Source of the DNA: Acidovorax sp. MR-S7
GTDB taxonomy: Bacteria; Pseudomonadota; Gammaproteobacteria; Burkholderiales; Burkholderiaceae_C
Assembly: GCF_000400995.2 (NCBI RefSeq)
Contig: NZ_DF238937.1
Coordinates: 38,779-102,778 of the forward strand
Direction of reading: 5' to 3'
DNA: 64,000 nt
Position 1 is the stretch's first letter. Each line of letters opens with the position of its first letter. Below are positions 41,075-50,755 of this stretch, in pieces. The translations under genes and the position numbers were made by a program. The notes under the pieces were generated by a model. That model was not told the DNA's origin. It worked only from the letters and a program-made list of their open reading frames with translations, and did not search any database.

Positions 41075-41143
41075 CCTTTGTGACGGCGGCCGCATCGCCC
41101 GCGCGGTCCGCGTGCATGCCGCCGCTGCGGCCCCACCCCCACC

Positions 41144-41932
41144 ATGTCCGAAACCCCCGATAAAGAAGACGAGCTGGCCGGCACCGAGCAGCCTTTCGTG
41201 CAGCACCTCATGGAGCTGCGCGACCGCCTGCTCAAGGCGCTGATCGCCGTGGGCATCGTCGCCGCGGTGCTGTTCTTCTTCCCCGGCCCCGGCCGGCTCT
41301 ACGACTTCCTGGCCGCGCCGCTGGTGGCCCACCTGCCGCAGGGCGCTACGATGATCGCCACCTCGGTCATCTCGCCGTTCATGGTGCCGCTCAAGATCCT
41401 GCTGATGTCGGCCTTCCTGGTCGCGCTGCCCGTAGTGCTCTACCAGGTGTGGGCCTTCATCGCGCCGGGCCTGTACTCGCACGAGAAGAAGCTGGTGCTG
41501 CCCTTGGTGGTCTCCAGCACGGTGCTGTTCTTTATAGGCGTGGCCTTCTGCTACTTCTTCGTGTTCGGCCAGGTGTTCAGCTTCATCCAGGGCTTCGCGC
41601 CCAAGAGCATCACCGCCGCGCCGGACATCGAGGCCTACCTGGGCTTCGTGATGACCATGTTCCTGGCCTTCGGCCTGGCGTTCGAGGTGCCCATCGCCGT
41701 GGTGGTGCTGGCGCGCCTGGGCGTGGTGAGCGTGGACAAGCTCAAGAGCTTCCGCGGCTACTTCATCGTGGCCGCCTTCGTGGTCGCCGCCATCGTCACG
41801 CCGCCGGACGTGGTGTCGCAGCTGGCACTGGCCATTCCCATGTGCCTGCTCTATGAGCTGGGCATCTGGGCGGCGCAGATCTTCATCCGCACCACCAAGG
41901 CGCCGGAGGACAGCGCGGAATCGGCCTCCTGA
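41144..41932 (+). CDS. tatC: Twin-arginine translocase subunit TatC
   Basis: A 262-residue six-helix membrane protein, the receptor for Tat signal peptides. The N-terminal cytoplasmic motif FVQHLMELRDRLLKALIAVG contains the conserved glutamate. LYQVWAFIAPGLYSHEKKLV and FLAFGLAFEVPIAVVVLARL are other TatC blocks. Its end faces a convergent DegS-like gene across a repeat-type terminator. Likely Tat clients include the Rieske protein at 47219. Confidence 0.95.
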   Translation: MSETPDKEDELAGTEQPFVQHLMELRDRLLKALIAVGIVAAVLFFFPGPGRLYDFLAAPLVAHLPQGATMIATSVISPFMVPLKILLMSAFLVALPVVLYQVWAFIAPGLYSHEKKLVLPLVVSSTVLFFIGVAFCYFFVFGQVFSFIQGFAPKSITAAPDIEAYLGFVMTMFLAFGLAFEVPIAVVVLARLGVVSVDKLKSFRGYFIVAAFVVAAIVTPPDVVSQLALAIPMCLLYELGIWAAQIFIRTTKAPEDSAESAS

Positions 41933-41944
41933 ACGATCAGGCAT

Positions 41945-41993
41945 AAAAATAGCTGCCAGCGCTTGATGGGCAAGCGCCGGCAGCTATTTTTTT
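41945..41993. terminator. Compact repeat copy with near-perfect 21-bp arms; bidirectional terminator
   Basis: AAAAATAGCTGCCAGCGCTTG (41945-41965) pairs with 41971-41991 except for one A-C mismatch, with a 5-nt loop. Runs of A on the left and T on the right suit termination in both directions between tatC and the convergent protease gene. The arms are the core of the window's repeat family. Confidence 0.85.
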
Positions 41994-42010
41994 GATAGTG
42001 CTGTGGCGGA

Positions 42011-43150
<1,140 letters not shown>

Positions 43151-43261
43151 GATGCGGGGCTTCGGCTCGAGGGAGGAAAACGCCGCCATTGTCGCGCGTT
43201 TGCGGGGAGCGGCCGGGCGCAGGCCCCGGCCCTGTGCACGGCAGGGGAAACGGGCAGTGCC

Positions 43262-43290
43262 CTGAAAGAAACTAGGGTTAACCCTAGAAT
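43262..43290 (+). promoter_or_regulatory. Candidate promoter with embedded 16-bp palindromic operator
   Basis: CTGAAA (43262-43267), a 17-nt spacer and TAGAAT (43285-43290) form a reasonable sigma-70 promoter for the transporter gene at 43450. The exact palindrome CTAGGGTTAACCCTAG (43272-43287) fills the spacer and touches the -10, so a repressor bound there should block transcription. The rest of this 299-nt gap shows nothing else. Confidence 0.55.
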
Positions 43291-43449
43291 GAAGTCCGCT
43301 GCATCGGCCATCCGTTCCCTGCGGCCCGGCGCACCCGCCCGGCCTGCATGCCCAGACCCTATCCGGATCGTTCCCTGAACTGGCCCGCTGCCCTGCTGCC
43401 AAGCGCCCAGGGCCCGCGCAGCGCTCGCAAGTTAGCCGGAACGCATCCC

Positions 43450-44787
43450 ATGACCACACTCATCTCCGCCGCGCCCCTCCCGGGCACGGGCGCACACCAT
43501 CGTCCCCTGACCCGCGGCGACTACAAGACGCTGGGCCTGTCCGCCCTGGGCGGCACGCTGGAGTTCTACGACTTCGTCGTCTTCGTCTTCTTCGCCAACG
43601 TGATCGGTGCGCTGTTCTTCCCTCCCAGCCTGCCCGACTGGATGCGCCAGCTGCAGACGCTGGGCATCTTCGCGGCGGGCTACCTCGCGCGACCCATCGG
43701 CGGCGTGCTGATCGCGCACTTCGGCGACATCCTGGGCCGCAAGCGCATGTTCACGCTCTCCATCTTCCTGATGGCCGTGCCCACGCTGGTCATCGGCCTG
43801 CTGCCTACGTACGCGGCCATCGGCGTGGCCGCGCCCATCCTGCTGCTGCTGATGCGCGTGCTGCAGGGCGCGGCCATCGGCGGCGAGATGCCAGGCGCCT
43901 GGGTGTTCGTGGCCGAGCACGCACCCGCGCGGCACTACGGCTTCGCCATCGGCGCGCTGACCTCGGGCATCACGGGCGGCATCTTCCTGGGCTCCATCCT
44001 CGGCGTGTGGCTCAACAGCACCTATAGCCAGGCAGAGATCCACGACTGGGCCTGGCGCATTCCGTTCATCCTGGGCGGCGTGTTCGGGCTGGTGTCGGTG
44101 TACCTGCGCCGCTTCCTCGAAGAAACGCCGATCTTCAAGGAACTGCAGGCGCGCAAGGCCGAGGGGCGCGAGCTGCCCATCAAGACCATCCTGCGCGACC
44201 ACCGCGAGGCCTGCGTGCTGGTGGCGCTCATGACCTGGGTGCTCTCCACCGCCATCGTGGTCGTGGTGCTGCTCGCGCCGTCCTACCTGCAGAAGGTGTT
44301 CCACATCGAGCCGGCGCTGGCGCTCAAGGCCAACGCGGTCGCCACGGTCACGCTCACGCTGGGCTGCGTGTTCTGGGGCTGGCTGTCCGACCGGGCCGGT
44401 ACGCGCGCCGCCATGGCCGTCGGCTGGCTGGGCATGAGCACTACCTGCTACTGGTTCTACCTGGGCCTGCCGGGCGATGCGGCCTCGCTCGTCTGGCACT
44501 ATGGCCTGGCGGGCTTCTTCGTGGGCGCCATTGCGCTGCTGCCGGTGGTCGGCGTGCGTGCTTTCCCGCCGGCGGTGCGCTTCACGGGCCTGTCGTTCGC
44601 CTACAACCTGGCCTATGCCGTGTTCGGCGGGCTCACGCCCATGCTGGTGTCGGTGTGGCAACAGGCCGACGTGATGGCGCCCGCGCACTACGTGGGCGCG
44701 ATGGGCGTGCTGGGCGCGGCCATCGGGTTCTGGCCGCTGGCCTGCCGGGGCTGGCAGGCACGATCGGCAGCACAATTGCGGGCATGA
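43450..44787 (+). CDS. MFS transporter, metabolite:H+ symporter (MHS) type
   Basis: A 445-residue 12-helix transporter. The MHS pattern is clear: GTLEFYDFVVFVFFANVIGA in helix 1, ARPIGGVLIAHFGDILGRKR between helices 2 and 3, RVLQGAAIGGEMPGAWVFVA, and RRFLEETPIFKEL after helix 6. Relatives carry citrate, alpha-ketoglutarate, proline/betaine or shikimate; the substrate here is not predictable. A palindromic operator lies about 160 nt upstream. The stop overlaps the Nif3-like gene (ATGA). ATG 43450 is selected over the open frame at 43348. Confidence 0.88.
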   Translation: MTTLISAAPLPGTGAHHRPLTRGDYKTLGLSALGGTLEFYDFVVFVFFANVIGALFFPPSLPDWMRQLQTLGIFAAGYLARPIGGVLIAHFGDILGRKRMFTLSIFLMAVPTLVIGLLPTYAAIGVAAPILLLLMRVLQGAAIGGEMPGAWVFVAEHAPARHYGFAIGALTSGITGGIFLGSILGVWLNSTYSQAEIHDWAWRIPFILGGVFGLVSVYLRRFLEETPIFKELQARKAEGRELPIKTILRDHREACVLVALMTWVLSTAIVVVVLLAPSYLQKVFHIEPALALKANAVATVTLTLGCVFWGWLSDRAGTRAAMAVGWLGMSTTCYWFYLGLPGDAASLVWHYGLAGFFVGAIALLPVVGVRAFPPAVRFTGLSFAYNLAYAVFGGLTPMLVSVWQQADVMAPAHYVGAMGVLGAAIGFWPLACRGWQARSAAQLRA

Positions 44788-45533
44788 CCACCCGACAGGA
44801 ACTGCTCTCCCATTTCGACGCGCTGCTGCAGCCCGAGCGCTTCAAGGACTACGGCCCCAACGGCCTGCAGGTTGAGGGCCGGCCCGAGATCCACCGCATC
44901 GTCAGCGGCGTGACGGCCAGCCGCGCACTGATCGATGCGGCTATTCGCCAGGAGGCCGATGCCATCTTCGTGCACCACGGCCTGTTCTGGCGCGGCATGG
45001 ACGGCCGCGTGACCGGCTGGATGAAGCAGCGCCTGCAGCGGCTGCTGGCGCACGACATCAACCTCTTCGCCTACCACCTGCCGCTGGACGCGCACCCTGA
45101 ACTGGGCAACAACGCGCAGCTCGGCCGCGTGCTCGGCTGGCAGGCCGACCAGCGCTTCGGCGACCAGGAGCTGGGCTTCGCCGCGCACGCCGATTTCGCC
45201 GGTGCCGCCGATCTGGCCGCCCATGTGCAGGCCGTGCTGGGCCGTAGCGTGACGCTGGCCGATCCCGAGGACGCGCGCCCCATCCGCCGCGTGGCCTGGT
45301 GCACGGGCGGCGCGCAGGGCTTCTTCGAGGCCGCCATCGCCGCAGGGGCCGACGCCTTCCTCACCGGTGAAATCTCCGAGCCCCAGGCCCATCTGGCGCG
45401 CGAGACGGGCGTGGCCTTCATCGCTGCGGGCCACCATGCCACCGAGCGCTACGGCGCGCCCGCCGTCGCGGCGCACGTGGCGGCGCAACTGGGGCTGTCG
45501 CATGAATTCATCGAGATCGATAATCCCGCCTGA
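44784..45533 (+). CDS. Nif3-like dinuclear metal center protein
   Basis: A 249-residue member of the Nif3/YbgI family, ring-shaped proteins with a two-metal site. Metal-ligand motifs are IFVHHGLFWRGM near residue 64 and AGHHATERYGAP near 218, with FAYHLPLDAHPELGNN between them and CTGGAQGFFEAAIAAGADAF in the second half. ATG 44784 overlaps the transporter stop. The biochemical function is unsettled; GTP cyclohydrolase-like activity has been suggested for some relatives. Confidence 0.88.
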   Translation: MTTRQELLSHFDALLQPERFKDYGPNGLQVEGRPEIHRIVSGVTASRALIDAAIRQEADAIFVHHGLFWRGMDGRVTGWMKQRLQRLLAHDINLFAYHLPLDAHPELGNNAQLGRVLGWQADQRFGDQELGFAAHADFAGAADLAAHVQAVLGRSVTLADPEDARPIRRVAWCTGGAQGFFEAAIAAGADAFLTGEISEPQAHLARETGVAFIAAGHHATERYGAPAVAAHVAAQLGLSHEFIEIDNPA

Positions 45534-45543
45534 CTATCGTTTT

Positions 45544-45587
45544 GATAGCTGCTTGCGCTTGTTGGTTAAGCGATGGAGGCTGATTTG
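45544..45587 (+). repeat. Intergenic repeat copy (forward) supplying the pdxA start region
   Basis: GATAGCTGCTTGCGCTTG, TTGGTT spacer, AAGCGATGGAGGCTGATTTG. A single change from the core (AAGCGCTGG to AAGCGATGG) creates an in-frame ATG at 45573. The GGAGG at 45575-45579 is five nt before an in-frame TTG at 45585. Confidence 0.82.
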
Positions 45588-46622
45588 ACCCATATTCCCC
45601 TCATCGCCATCACACAGGGCGACCCCGCAGGCATCGGCCCCGAGATCGTCGCCAAGGCGTTCCGCGACGCGCCGCACGAGATGCGCGGCTGCTTCGCCGT
45701 GGGCGACGTGGCCACGCTGCGCCGAGCCGCCGCGTGCATCGGGCGGCCTGGCGTGCCCGGCCTGCCCGTGGCCTGCATCGACGGCCCGCAGGACGCGCAT
45801 GGCGTGCCGCCGCGCTGCCTGCCCGTGCTGCAGTTGCCCGGCCTCGCGGGGCCGGCGCCGTGGGGCGTGGTGAGCGCGCAGGCCGGGCGCGATGCGGCCG
45901 CCTGCGTGGTCTGGGCCGCGCGCGCCGCACTGCGCGGGGAGATCGCCGCCCTGGTCACCGCGCCGCTGCACAAGGAGGCGCTGGCCGCGGCTGGCGTGGA
46001 CTTTCCCGGACACACCGAGCTGTTGCAGGCCGAGGCCGCGCACCACGCGGGCGTGCCCGTGGCACGCATGCCGGTGCGCATGATGCTGGCCAACGACGAG
46101 CTGCGCACGGTGCTGGTCAGCATCCACGTCGCGCTGCGCGAGGCGATCGCCGCCGTCACGCCGGACAACGTGCTGCAGACCCTGCGCATCACGCATGCGG
46201 CGCTGTCGCGCAGCCTGGGCCGCGCGCCGCGCATCGGCGTGGCAGGGCTCAACCCGCATGCAGGCGAGGGCGGCCTGTTCGGCCGCGAGGAACTGGACGC
46301 CATCGCCCCGGCCATCGCCGCGGCGCGCGCCGAGGGCATCGACGCGCACGGCCCGCATGCGCCCGACACCATCTTCATGCGCGCACGCAGTGCGCCTGGG
46401 CGCGCGGGCGAGTTCGACGTGGTGCTGGCCATGTACCACGACCAGGGGCTGATCCCCGTGAAGTACCTCGGCGTGGACAAGGGCGTGAACGTGACGCTGG
46501 GCCTGCCGCTGGTGCGCACCAGCCCGGACCACGGCACTTCGTTCGACATCGCGGGGCAGGGCGTGGCCGATGCCTCCAGCCTCGTCGAGGCCGTGCGCAT
46601 GGCGCGCAGGCTGGCCGCGTAA
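45585..46622 (+). CDS. pdxA: 4-hydroxythreonine-4-phosphate dehydrogenase
   Basis: 345 residues from TTG 45585, or 349 from ATG 45573. The enzyme is NAD- and metal-dependent and makes the amino-ketone precursor of pyridoxine 5'-phosphate. Motifs are PLIAITQGDPAGIGPEIVAK, LVTAPLHKEALAAAGVDFPG-type segment, GLNPHAGEGGLFGREE, and the metal histidine block MYHDQGLIPVKYLG. The TTG start is favoured because GGAGG sits five nt upstream and the protein then begins MTHIPLIAITQGD. Both candidate starts and the ribosome site lie in repeat DNA. A hairpin overlaps its stop. Confidence 0.92.
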   Translation: MTHIPLIAITQGDPAGIGPEIVAKAFRDAPHEMRGCFAVGDVATLRRAAACIGRPGVPGLPVACIDGPQDAHGVPPRCLPVLQLPGLAGPAPWGVVSAQAGRDAAACVVWAARAALRGEIAALVTAPLHKEALAAAGVDFPGHTELLQAEAAHHAGVPVARMPVRMMLANDELRTVLVSIHVALREAIAAVTPDNVLQTLRITHAALSRSLGRAPRIGVAGLNPHAGEGGLFGREELDAIAPAIAAARAEGIDAHGPHAPDTIFMRARSAPGRAGEFDVVLAMYHDQGLIPVKYLGVDKGVNVTLGLPLVRTSPDHGTSFDIAGQGVADASSLVEAVRMARRLAA

Positions 46623-46650
46623 AAAAGCCCGCTCATCGGCGGGCTTGGGG
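46621..46650 (-). terminator. Rho-independent terminator of mscL (minus strand)
   Basis: AAGCCCGC (46625-46632) and GCGGGCTT (46639-46646) form an 8-bp stem with a TCATCG loop. On the minus strand it is followed by a run of six T. It overlaps the pdxA stop region and lies 7 nt beyond the mscL stop. Confidence 0.8.
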
Positions 46651-46652
46651 GG

Positions 46653-47081
46653 TCAGCGCTTGAGGCTGTCGCGGATCTCGCGCAGCAGCTGGATGTCCTC
46701 CGGCGTGGCCGCCGGTTCGGCCGGCGCGGGAGGCGCCTCGCGCTTGAGGCGGTTGATCTGCTTGACCATCATGAAGATGATGAACGCGAGGATGACGAAG
46801 TTCACCAGCACGGTAATGAAGCTGCCATAGGCCAGCACGGGCACGCCGGCCTTGCGCAGCGCATCTAGCGTATGCGGCGTGCCTGCGGGCACGCTGCCCA
46901 GTACCAGGAACAGGTTGGAGAAGTCCAGCTTGCCGAACACCAGGCCGACGACAGGCATGATGAGGTCGCTGACCACCGAGTCGACGATCTTCCCGAATGC
47001 CCCTCCGATGATCACGCCCACGGCCAGATCGATCACGTTGCCCTTGACCGCGAACTCCCTGAATTCTTGTGCGATTCCCAT
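46653..47081 (-). CDS. mscL: Large-conductance mechanosensitive channel
   Basis: A 142-residue channel that opens under membrane tension to release solutes in osmotic downshock. The N-terminal helix [20 protein letters not shown] runs into TM1 ([20 protein letters not shown]), a periplasmic loop follows, and TM2 ([20 protein letters not shown]) leads to the charged C-terminal helix ([16 protein letters not shown]). Length is normal. It is divergent from petA and convergent with pdxA. Confidence 0.95.
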   Translation of the reverse strand: MGIAQEFREFAVKGNVIDLAVGVIIGGAFGKIVDSVVSDLIMPVVGLVFGKLDFSNLFLVLGSVPAGTPHTLDALRKAGVPVLAYGSFITVLVNFVILAFIIFMMVKQINRLKREAPPAPAEPAATPEDIQLLREIRDSLKR

Positions 47082-47146
47082 GCCACTCGTCCTTTGATAT
47101 AGATGAAAACACTGAAGTATTGCCTAGCTTACTGGGGTTCACCGCG

Positions 47147-47176
47147 TTGGAATAACCATTTTCACTCCGCTACAAT
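47147..47176 (+). promoter_or_regulatory. Sigma-70-type promoter of petABC
   Basis: TTGGAA (47147-47152), an 18-nt spacer and TACAAT (47171-47176) lie 42 nt upstream of petA. It is one of the better promoter matches in the window and fits a strongly expressed respiratory operon. Confidence 0.6.
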
Positions 47177-47218
47177 TTGCGGTTGACCCCCCAATAGCGA
47201 TGCATACCGAGGATCCCC

Positions 47219-47818
47219 ATGAGTGAAACTCCGATCGACTCCAGCAAGCGGACGTGGCTGATTGCGTCCGGCTGCGCTGGTGCGGTGGGCGGCGTGGCGA
47301 CCGCCGTTCCTTTTGTGAGCACGTTCCAGCCCTCCGAAAAGGCCAAGGCTGCGGGCGCTGCCGTCGAGGTGGATATCTCGGGGCTCAAGCCCGGCGAGAA
47401 GATCACCGTGGAATGGCGCGGCAAGCCCGTGTGGATCGTCAAGCGCACGCCCGAGCAGCTCGCGGAGCTGCCCAAGCTCGACAGCCAGCTGGCCGACCCG
47501 CAGTCCAAGCGCAATCCCGCCGAACTCACGCCCGAATACGCGCGCAACGAGTGGCGCTCCATCAAGCCCGAGGTGCTGGTGGCCGTGGGCATCTGCTCGC
47601 ACCTGGGCTGCTCGCCCTCCGACAAGTTCACGCCGGGCGCGCAGCCTTCGCTGCCCGACGACTGGAAGGGCGGCTTCCTGTGCCCCTGCCATGGCTCCAC
47701 CTTCGACATGGCCGGCCGCGTGTTCAAGAACAAGCCCGCGCCCGACAACCTCGAAGTGCCGCCGCACACGTACCTGTCGGAGACCAAGCTCCTGATCGGT
47801 GAAGACAAGACGGCTTGA
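47219..47818 (+). CDS. petA: Ubiquinol-cytochrome c reductase iron-sulfur (Rieske) subunit
   Basis: A 199-residue Rieske protein of the cytochrome bc1 complex. The 2Fe-2S ligands are in CSHLGCSPS (near residue 126) and CPCHGSTFD (near 154). The N-terminal signal anchor SSKRTWLIASGCAGAVGGVA has a Lys-Arg instead of twin-Arg before the hydrophobic core, as accepted by Tat for some Rieske proteins; tatABC is 5 kb upstream. GAGGA precedes ATG 47219. First gene of petABC, 14 nt before petB. Confidence 0.95.
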   Translation: MSETPIDSSKRTWLIASGCAGAVGGVATAVPFVSTFQPSEKAKAAGAAVEVDISGLKPGEKITVEWRGKPVWIVKRTPEQLAELPKLDSQLADPQSKRNPAELTPEYARNEWRSIKPEVLVAVGICSHLGCSPSDKFTPGAQPSLPDDWKGGFLCPCHGSTFDMAGRVFKNKPAPDNLEVPPHTYLSETKLLIGEDKTA

Positions 47819-47832
47819 GGGAGACAGAACAC

Positions 47833-49254
47833 ATGGCTGCTTACCGCGAATTCAAGGAACTCTCGCCCAACGCCTCGGCGGGCGCGAAGGTCACCAACTG
47901 GCTGGAGAACCGTTTCCCCACGGCCTTCGATGCCTACAAGGTGCACATGTCGGAGTACTACGCTCCGAAGAACTTCAACTTCTGGTACATCTTCGGCTCG
48001 CTGGCCCTGCTGGTGCTGGTGATCCAGATCGTCACCGGCATCTTCCTCGTGATGCACTACAAGCCCGATGCCGCCAAGGCGTTCGAGTCGGTCGAGTACA
48101 TCATGCGCGACGTGCCCTGGGGCTGGCTGATCCGCTACATGCACTCCACGGGGGCCTCCGCCTTCTTCGTGGTCGTGTACCTGCACATGTTCCGCGGCCT
48201 GCTCTACGGCAGCTACCGCAAGCCGCGCGAGCTGGTCTGGATCTTCGGCTGCGCCATCTTCCTGGCCCTCATGGCCGAGGCCTTCATGGGCTACCTGCTG
48301 CCCTGGGGCCAGATGTCCTACTGGGGCGCACAGGTGATCGTGAACCTGTTCTCGGCCATCCCCTTCATCGGCCCCGACCTGGCGCTGCTGATCCGCGGCG
48401 ACTACGTGGTGGGCGACGCGACGCTGAACCGCTTCTTCAGCTTCCACGTGATCGCCGTGCCGCTGGTGCTGCTGGGCCTGGTGGTGGCACACTTGCTGGC
48501 GCTGCACGATGTGGGCTCCAACAACCCCGACGGCATCGAGATCAAGGGCCCTGGCAAGCCCGTGGACGAGCACGGCCATCCGCTGGACGGCGTGCCCTTT
48601 CATCCGTACTACACGGTGCACGACATCCTGGGCGTGTGCGTGTTCCTGTTCATCTTCTCGGCCGTGGTGTTCTTCGCGCCCGAGTTCGGCGGCTACTTCC
48701 TGGAGTACAACAACTTCATTCCCGCCGACCCGCTGAAGACGCCTTCGCACATCGCTCCGGTGTGGTACTTCACGCCGTTCTATTCGATGCTGCGTGCCAT
48801 CACGAGCGAGATGATGTATGCGCTGATCGCCTGCGTGGTGCTGGGCGCGGGCTACGGCATCCTCAAGGGCAAGCTGCCCGGCTTCGTTAAGGGCGGCATC
48901 GCGATCGCCGCCGCCCTGGCCATCGTGCTCATGCTCTCCATCGACGCCAAGTTCTGGGGCGTGGTGGTGATGGGCGGCGCCGTGGTCATCCTGTTCTTCC
49001 TGCCCTGGCTCGACCAGAGCCCCGCGCGTTCGATCCTCTACCGTCCGGACTGGCACAAGTACCTGTACGGCGTGTTCGTGATCGTGTTCGTGATCCTGGC
49101 CTACCTGGGGGTGCAGCCGCCCTCGCCGATCGGCGAGCGGGTGTCGCAGGTCGGCACGCTGTTCTACTTCGGTTTCTTCCTGCTCATGCCCTGGTGGAGC
49201 CGCCTGGGCGAACCCAAGCCCGTGCCCGAGCGCGTGACCTTCGCCCCGCATTGA
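47833..49254 (+). CDS. petB: Cytochrome b of the bc1 complex
   Basis: A 473-residue membrane protein with two b-type hemes and the quinol-oxidising and quinone-reducing sites. GASAFFVVVYLHMFRGLLYG and FFSFHVIAVPLVLLGLVVAH carry heme-ligand histidines, and the Qo-site motif is near TPSHIAPVWYFTPFYSMLRA (PVWY in place of PEWY). The C-terminal extension after helix 8 is longer than in mitochondria. GGGAG precedes ATG 47833; a TTG at 47815 is in frame but less likely. Coupled to petA and petC by short gaps. Confidence 0.94.
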   Translation: MAAYREFKELSPNASAGAKVTNWLENRFPTAFDAYKVHMSEYYAPKNFNFWYIFGSLALLVLVIQIVTGIFLVMHYKPDAAKAFESVEYIMRDVPWGWLIRYMHSTGASAFFVVVYLHMFRGLLYGSYRKPRELVWIFGCAIFLALMAEAFMGYLLPWGQMSYWGAQVIVNLFSAIPFIGPDLALLIRGDYVVGDATLNRFFSFHVIAVPLVLLGLVVAHLLALHDVGSNNPDGIEIKGPGKPVDEHGHPLDGVPFHPYYTVHDILGVCVFLFIFSAVVFFAPEFGGYFLEYNNFIPADPLKTPSHIAPVWYFTPFYSMLRAITSEMMYALIACVVLGAGYGILKGKLPGFVKGGIAIAAALAIVLMLSIDAKFWGVVVMGGAVVILFFLPWLDQSPARSILYRPDWHKYLYGVFVIVFVILAYLGVQPPSPIGERVSQVGTLFYFGFFLLMPWWSRLGEPKPVPERVTFAPH

Positions 49255-49270
49255 GCTGGAGAACACAACA

Positions 49271-50026
49271 ATGAAGAAACTCATCCTCACGTTGATCGCT
49301 GCGCTGGGCATTGCCTCGGGCGCGCAAGCTGCCGAAGGCGGTATCGCCTGGGACAAGGCGCCCGTCAACACCAGCGACACGGCTTCGCTGCAGAACGGCG
49401 CCAAGCTGTTCGTCAACTACTGCCTGAACTGCCACTCGGCAGCCTTCATGCGTTTCAACCGCCTCAAGGACATCGGCCTCACCGACCAGCAGATCAAGGA
49501 CAACCTGCTGTTCACCACCGACAAGGTGGGCGAGACCATGAAGTCCGCCATCGACCCGCGCCAGGCCAAGGAGTGGTTCGGCGCCAACCCGCCGGACCTC
49601 ACCGTGATCGCGCGCTCGCGCGCCGGACATGGTGGCACGGGTGCGGACTATCTCTACACCTTCCTGCGCACCTTCTACCGCGACGACACCAAGGCCACCG
49701 GCTGGAACAACCTTGCCTTCCCGAGCGTGGGCATGCCCCACGCCCTTTGGCAGCTGCAGGGCGACCGCCGCCCGGTCTTCGAGGAGCATCAGAGCCACGG
49801 CAGGGTGGAGCATATCTTCAAGGGCTGGGAGCAGGTCTCGGCCGGCAGCATGACGCCGCTGCAATACGACCAGGCTGTGGGTGATCTCGTCAACTATCTG
49901 CAGTGGATGGGCGAGCCGGCGCAAAATACGCGGGTTCGCATCGGCGTCTGGGTGCTGATCTTCCTGGGCGTCTTCACCGTCATCGCCTGGCGGCTGAACG
50001 CGGCGTTCTGGAAGGACATCAAGTAA
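49271..50026 (+). CDS. petC: Cytochrome c1 of the bc1 complex
   Basis: A 251-residue c-type cytochrome. The signal peptide (KKLILTLIAALGIASGAQA) precedes the heme-binding motif CLNCH at residues 51-55. LAFPSVGMPHALWQLQG contains the region of the axial methionine. A C-terminal anchor helix (IGVWVLIFLGVFTVIAWRLN) holds it in the membrane. It follows petB by 16 nt, and a strong terminator follows. It passes electrons from the Rieske centre to soluble cytochrome c. Confidence 0.95.
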   Translation: MKKLILTLIAALGIASGAQAAEGGIAWDKAPVNTSDTASLQNGAKLFVNYCLNCHSAAFMRFNRLKDIGLTDQQIKDNLLFTTDKVGETMKSAIDPRQAKEWFGANPPDLTVIARSRAGHGGTGADYLYTFLRTFYRDDTKATGWNNLAFPSVGMPHALWQLQGDRRPVFEEHQSHGRVEHIFKGWEQVSAGSMTPLQYDQAVGDLVNYLQWMGEPAQNTRVRIGVWVLIFLGVFTVIAWRLNAAFWKDIK

Positions 50027-50071
50027 GCGCTAGACTCTCGCCGCGCTTTCCCGGCGCTGCCACGCCTGTAC

Positions 50072-50103
50072 AGAGTGGGTGCTACAGCACCCACTCTTTT
50101 GAT
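50072..50103 (+). terminator. Terminator after petABC
   Basis: AGAGTGGGTGCT (50072-50083) and AGCACCCACTCT (50086-50097) are exact inverted repeats followed by TTTTGATTTTT. It lies between petC and sspA. sspA begins only about 20 nt further on, so sspA must have a promoter in this short gap or rely on read-through. Confidence 0.85.
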
Positions 50104-50121
50104 TTTTAGGAGCTGCCCACC

Positions 50122-50733
50122 ATGATGGTGCTTTATTCGGGTACGACCTGCCCCTTTTCCCATCGCTGCCGTTTTGTCCTGTTCGAGAAGGGCATGGACT
50201 TCGAGATCCGCGATGTGGACCTGTACAACAAGCCCGAAGACATCAGCGTGATGAACCCCTATGGCCAGGTGCCCATCCTGGTCGAGCGTGACCTGATCCT
50301 CTACGAGTCGAACATCATCAACGAGTACATCGACGAGCGCTTTCCGCACCCGCAGCTGATGCCGGGCGACCCGGTGGACCGCGCGCGCGTGCGCCTGTTC
50401 CTGCTGAATTTCGAGAAGGAGCTGTTCGTCCATGTGAACACGCTCGAATCCCGCGCCACCAAAGGCAACGAGAAGGCACTGGAAAAGGCGCGCGCCCACA
50501 TCCGCGACCGCCTGACCCAACTGGCGCCCGTGTTCCTCAAGAACAAGTACATGCTGGGCGAAGGCTTTTCCATGCTGGACGTGGCCATCGCGCCGCTGCT
50601 GTGGCGCCTGGACTACTACGGCATCGAGCTGTCGAAGAACGCCGCCCCCCTGCTGAAGTATGCGGAGCGCATCTTCTCGCGGCCGGCCTACATCGAGGCG
50701 CTGACGCCATCCGAAAAGGTCATGCGCAAGTAA
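50122..50733 (+). CDS. sspA: Stringent starvation protein A (GST-fold)
   Basis: A 203-residue protein with glutathione-S-transferase fold. The N-terminal thioredoxin-like domain reads LYSGTTCPFSHRCRFVLFEK, then YGQVPILVERDLILYESNII, which is diagnostic for SspA. An all-helical C domain follows. SspA binds RNA polymerase and affects stationary-phase and acid-stress expression; it is not known to act as a GST. sspB follows after 22 nt, the usual pairing. Confidence 0.92.
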   Translation: MMVLYSGTTCPFSHRCRFVLFEKGMDFEIRDVDLYNKPEDISVMNPYGQVPILVERDLILYESNIINEYIDERFPHPQLMPGDPVDRARVRLFLLNFEKELFVHVNTLESRATKGNEKALEKARAHIRDRLTQLAPVFLKNKYMLGEGFSMLDVAIAPLLWRLDYYGIELSKNAAPLLKYAERIFSRPAYIEALTPSEKVMRK

Positions 50734-50755
50734 ACCGCATTCGTCGCCGCGCATC

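Noticed and set aside
47170..49416. Minus-strand frame of about 750 codons opposite petA-petB
   Set aside because: Antisense to two recognised bc1 genes and without conserved domains.
50027..50060. AAGCGCTAGA just after petC as another repeat copy
   Set aside because: Only ten bases match the right half and no left arm is present; chance is likely.
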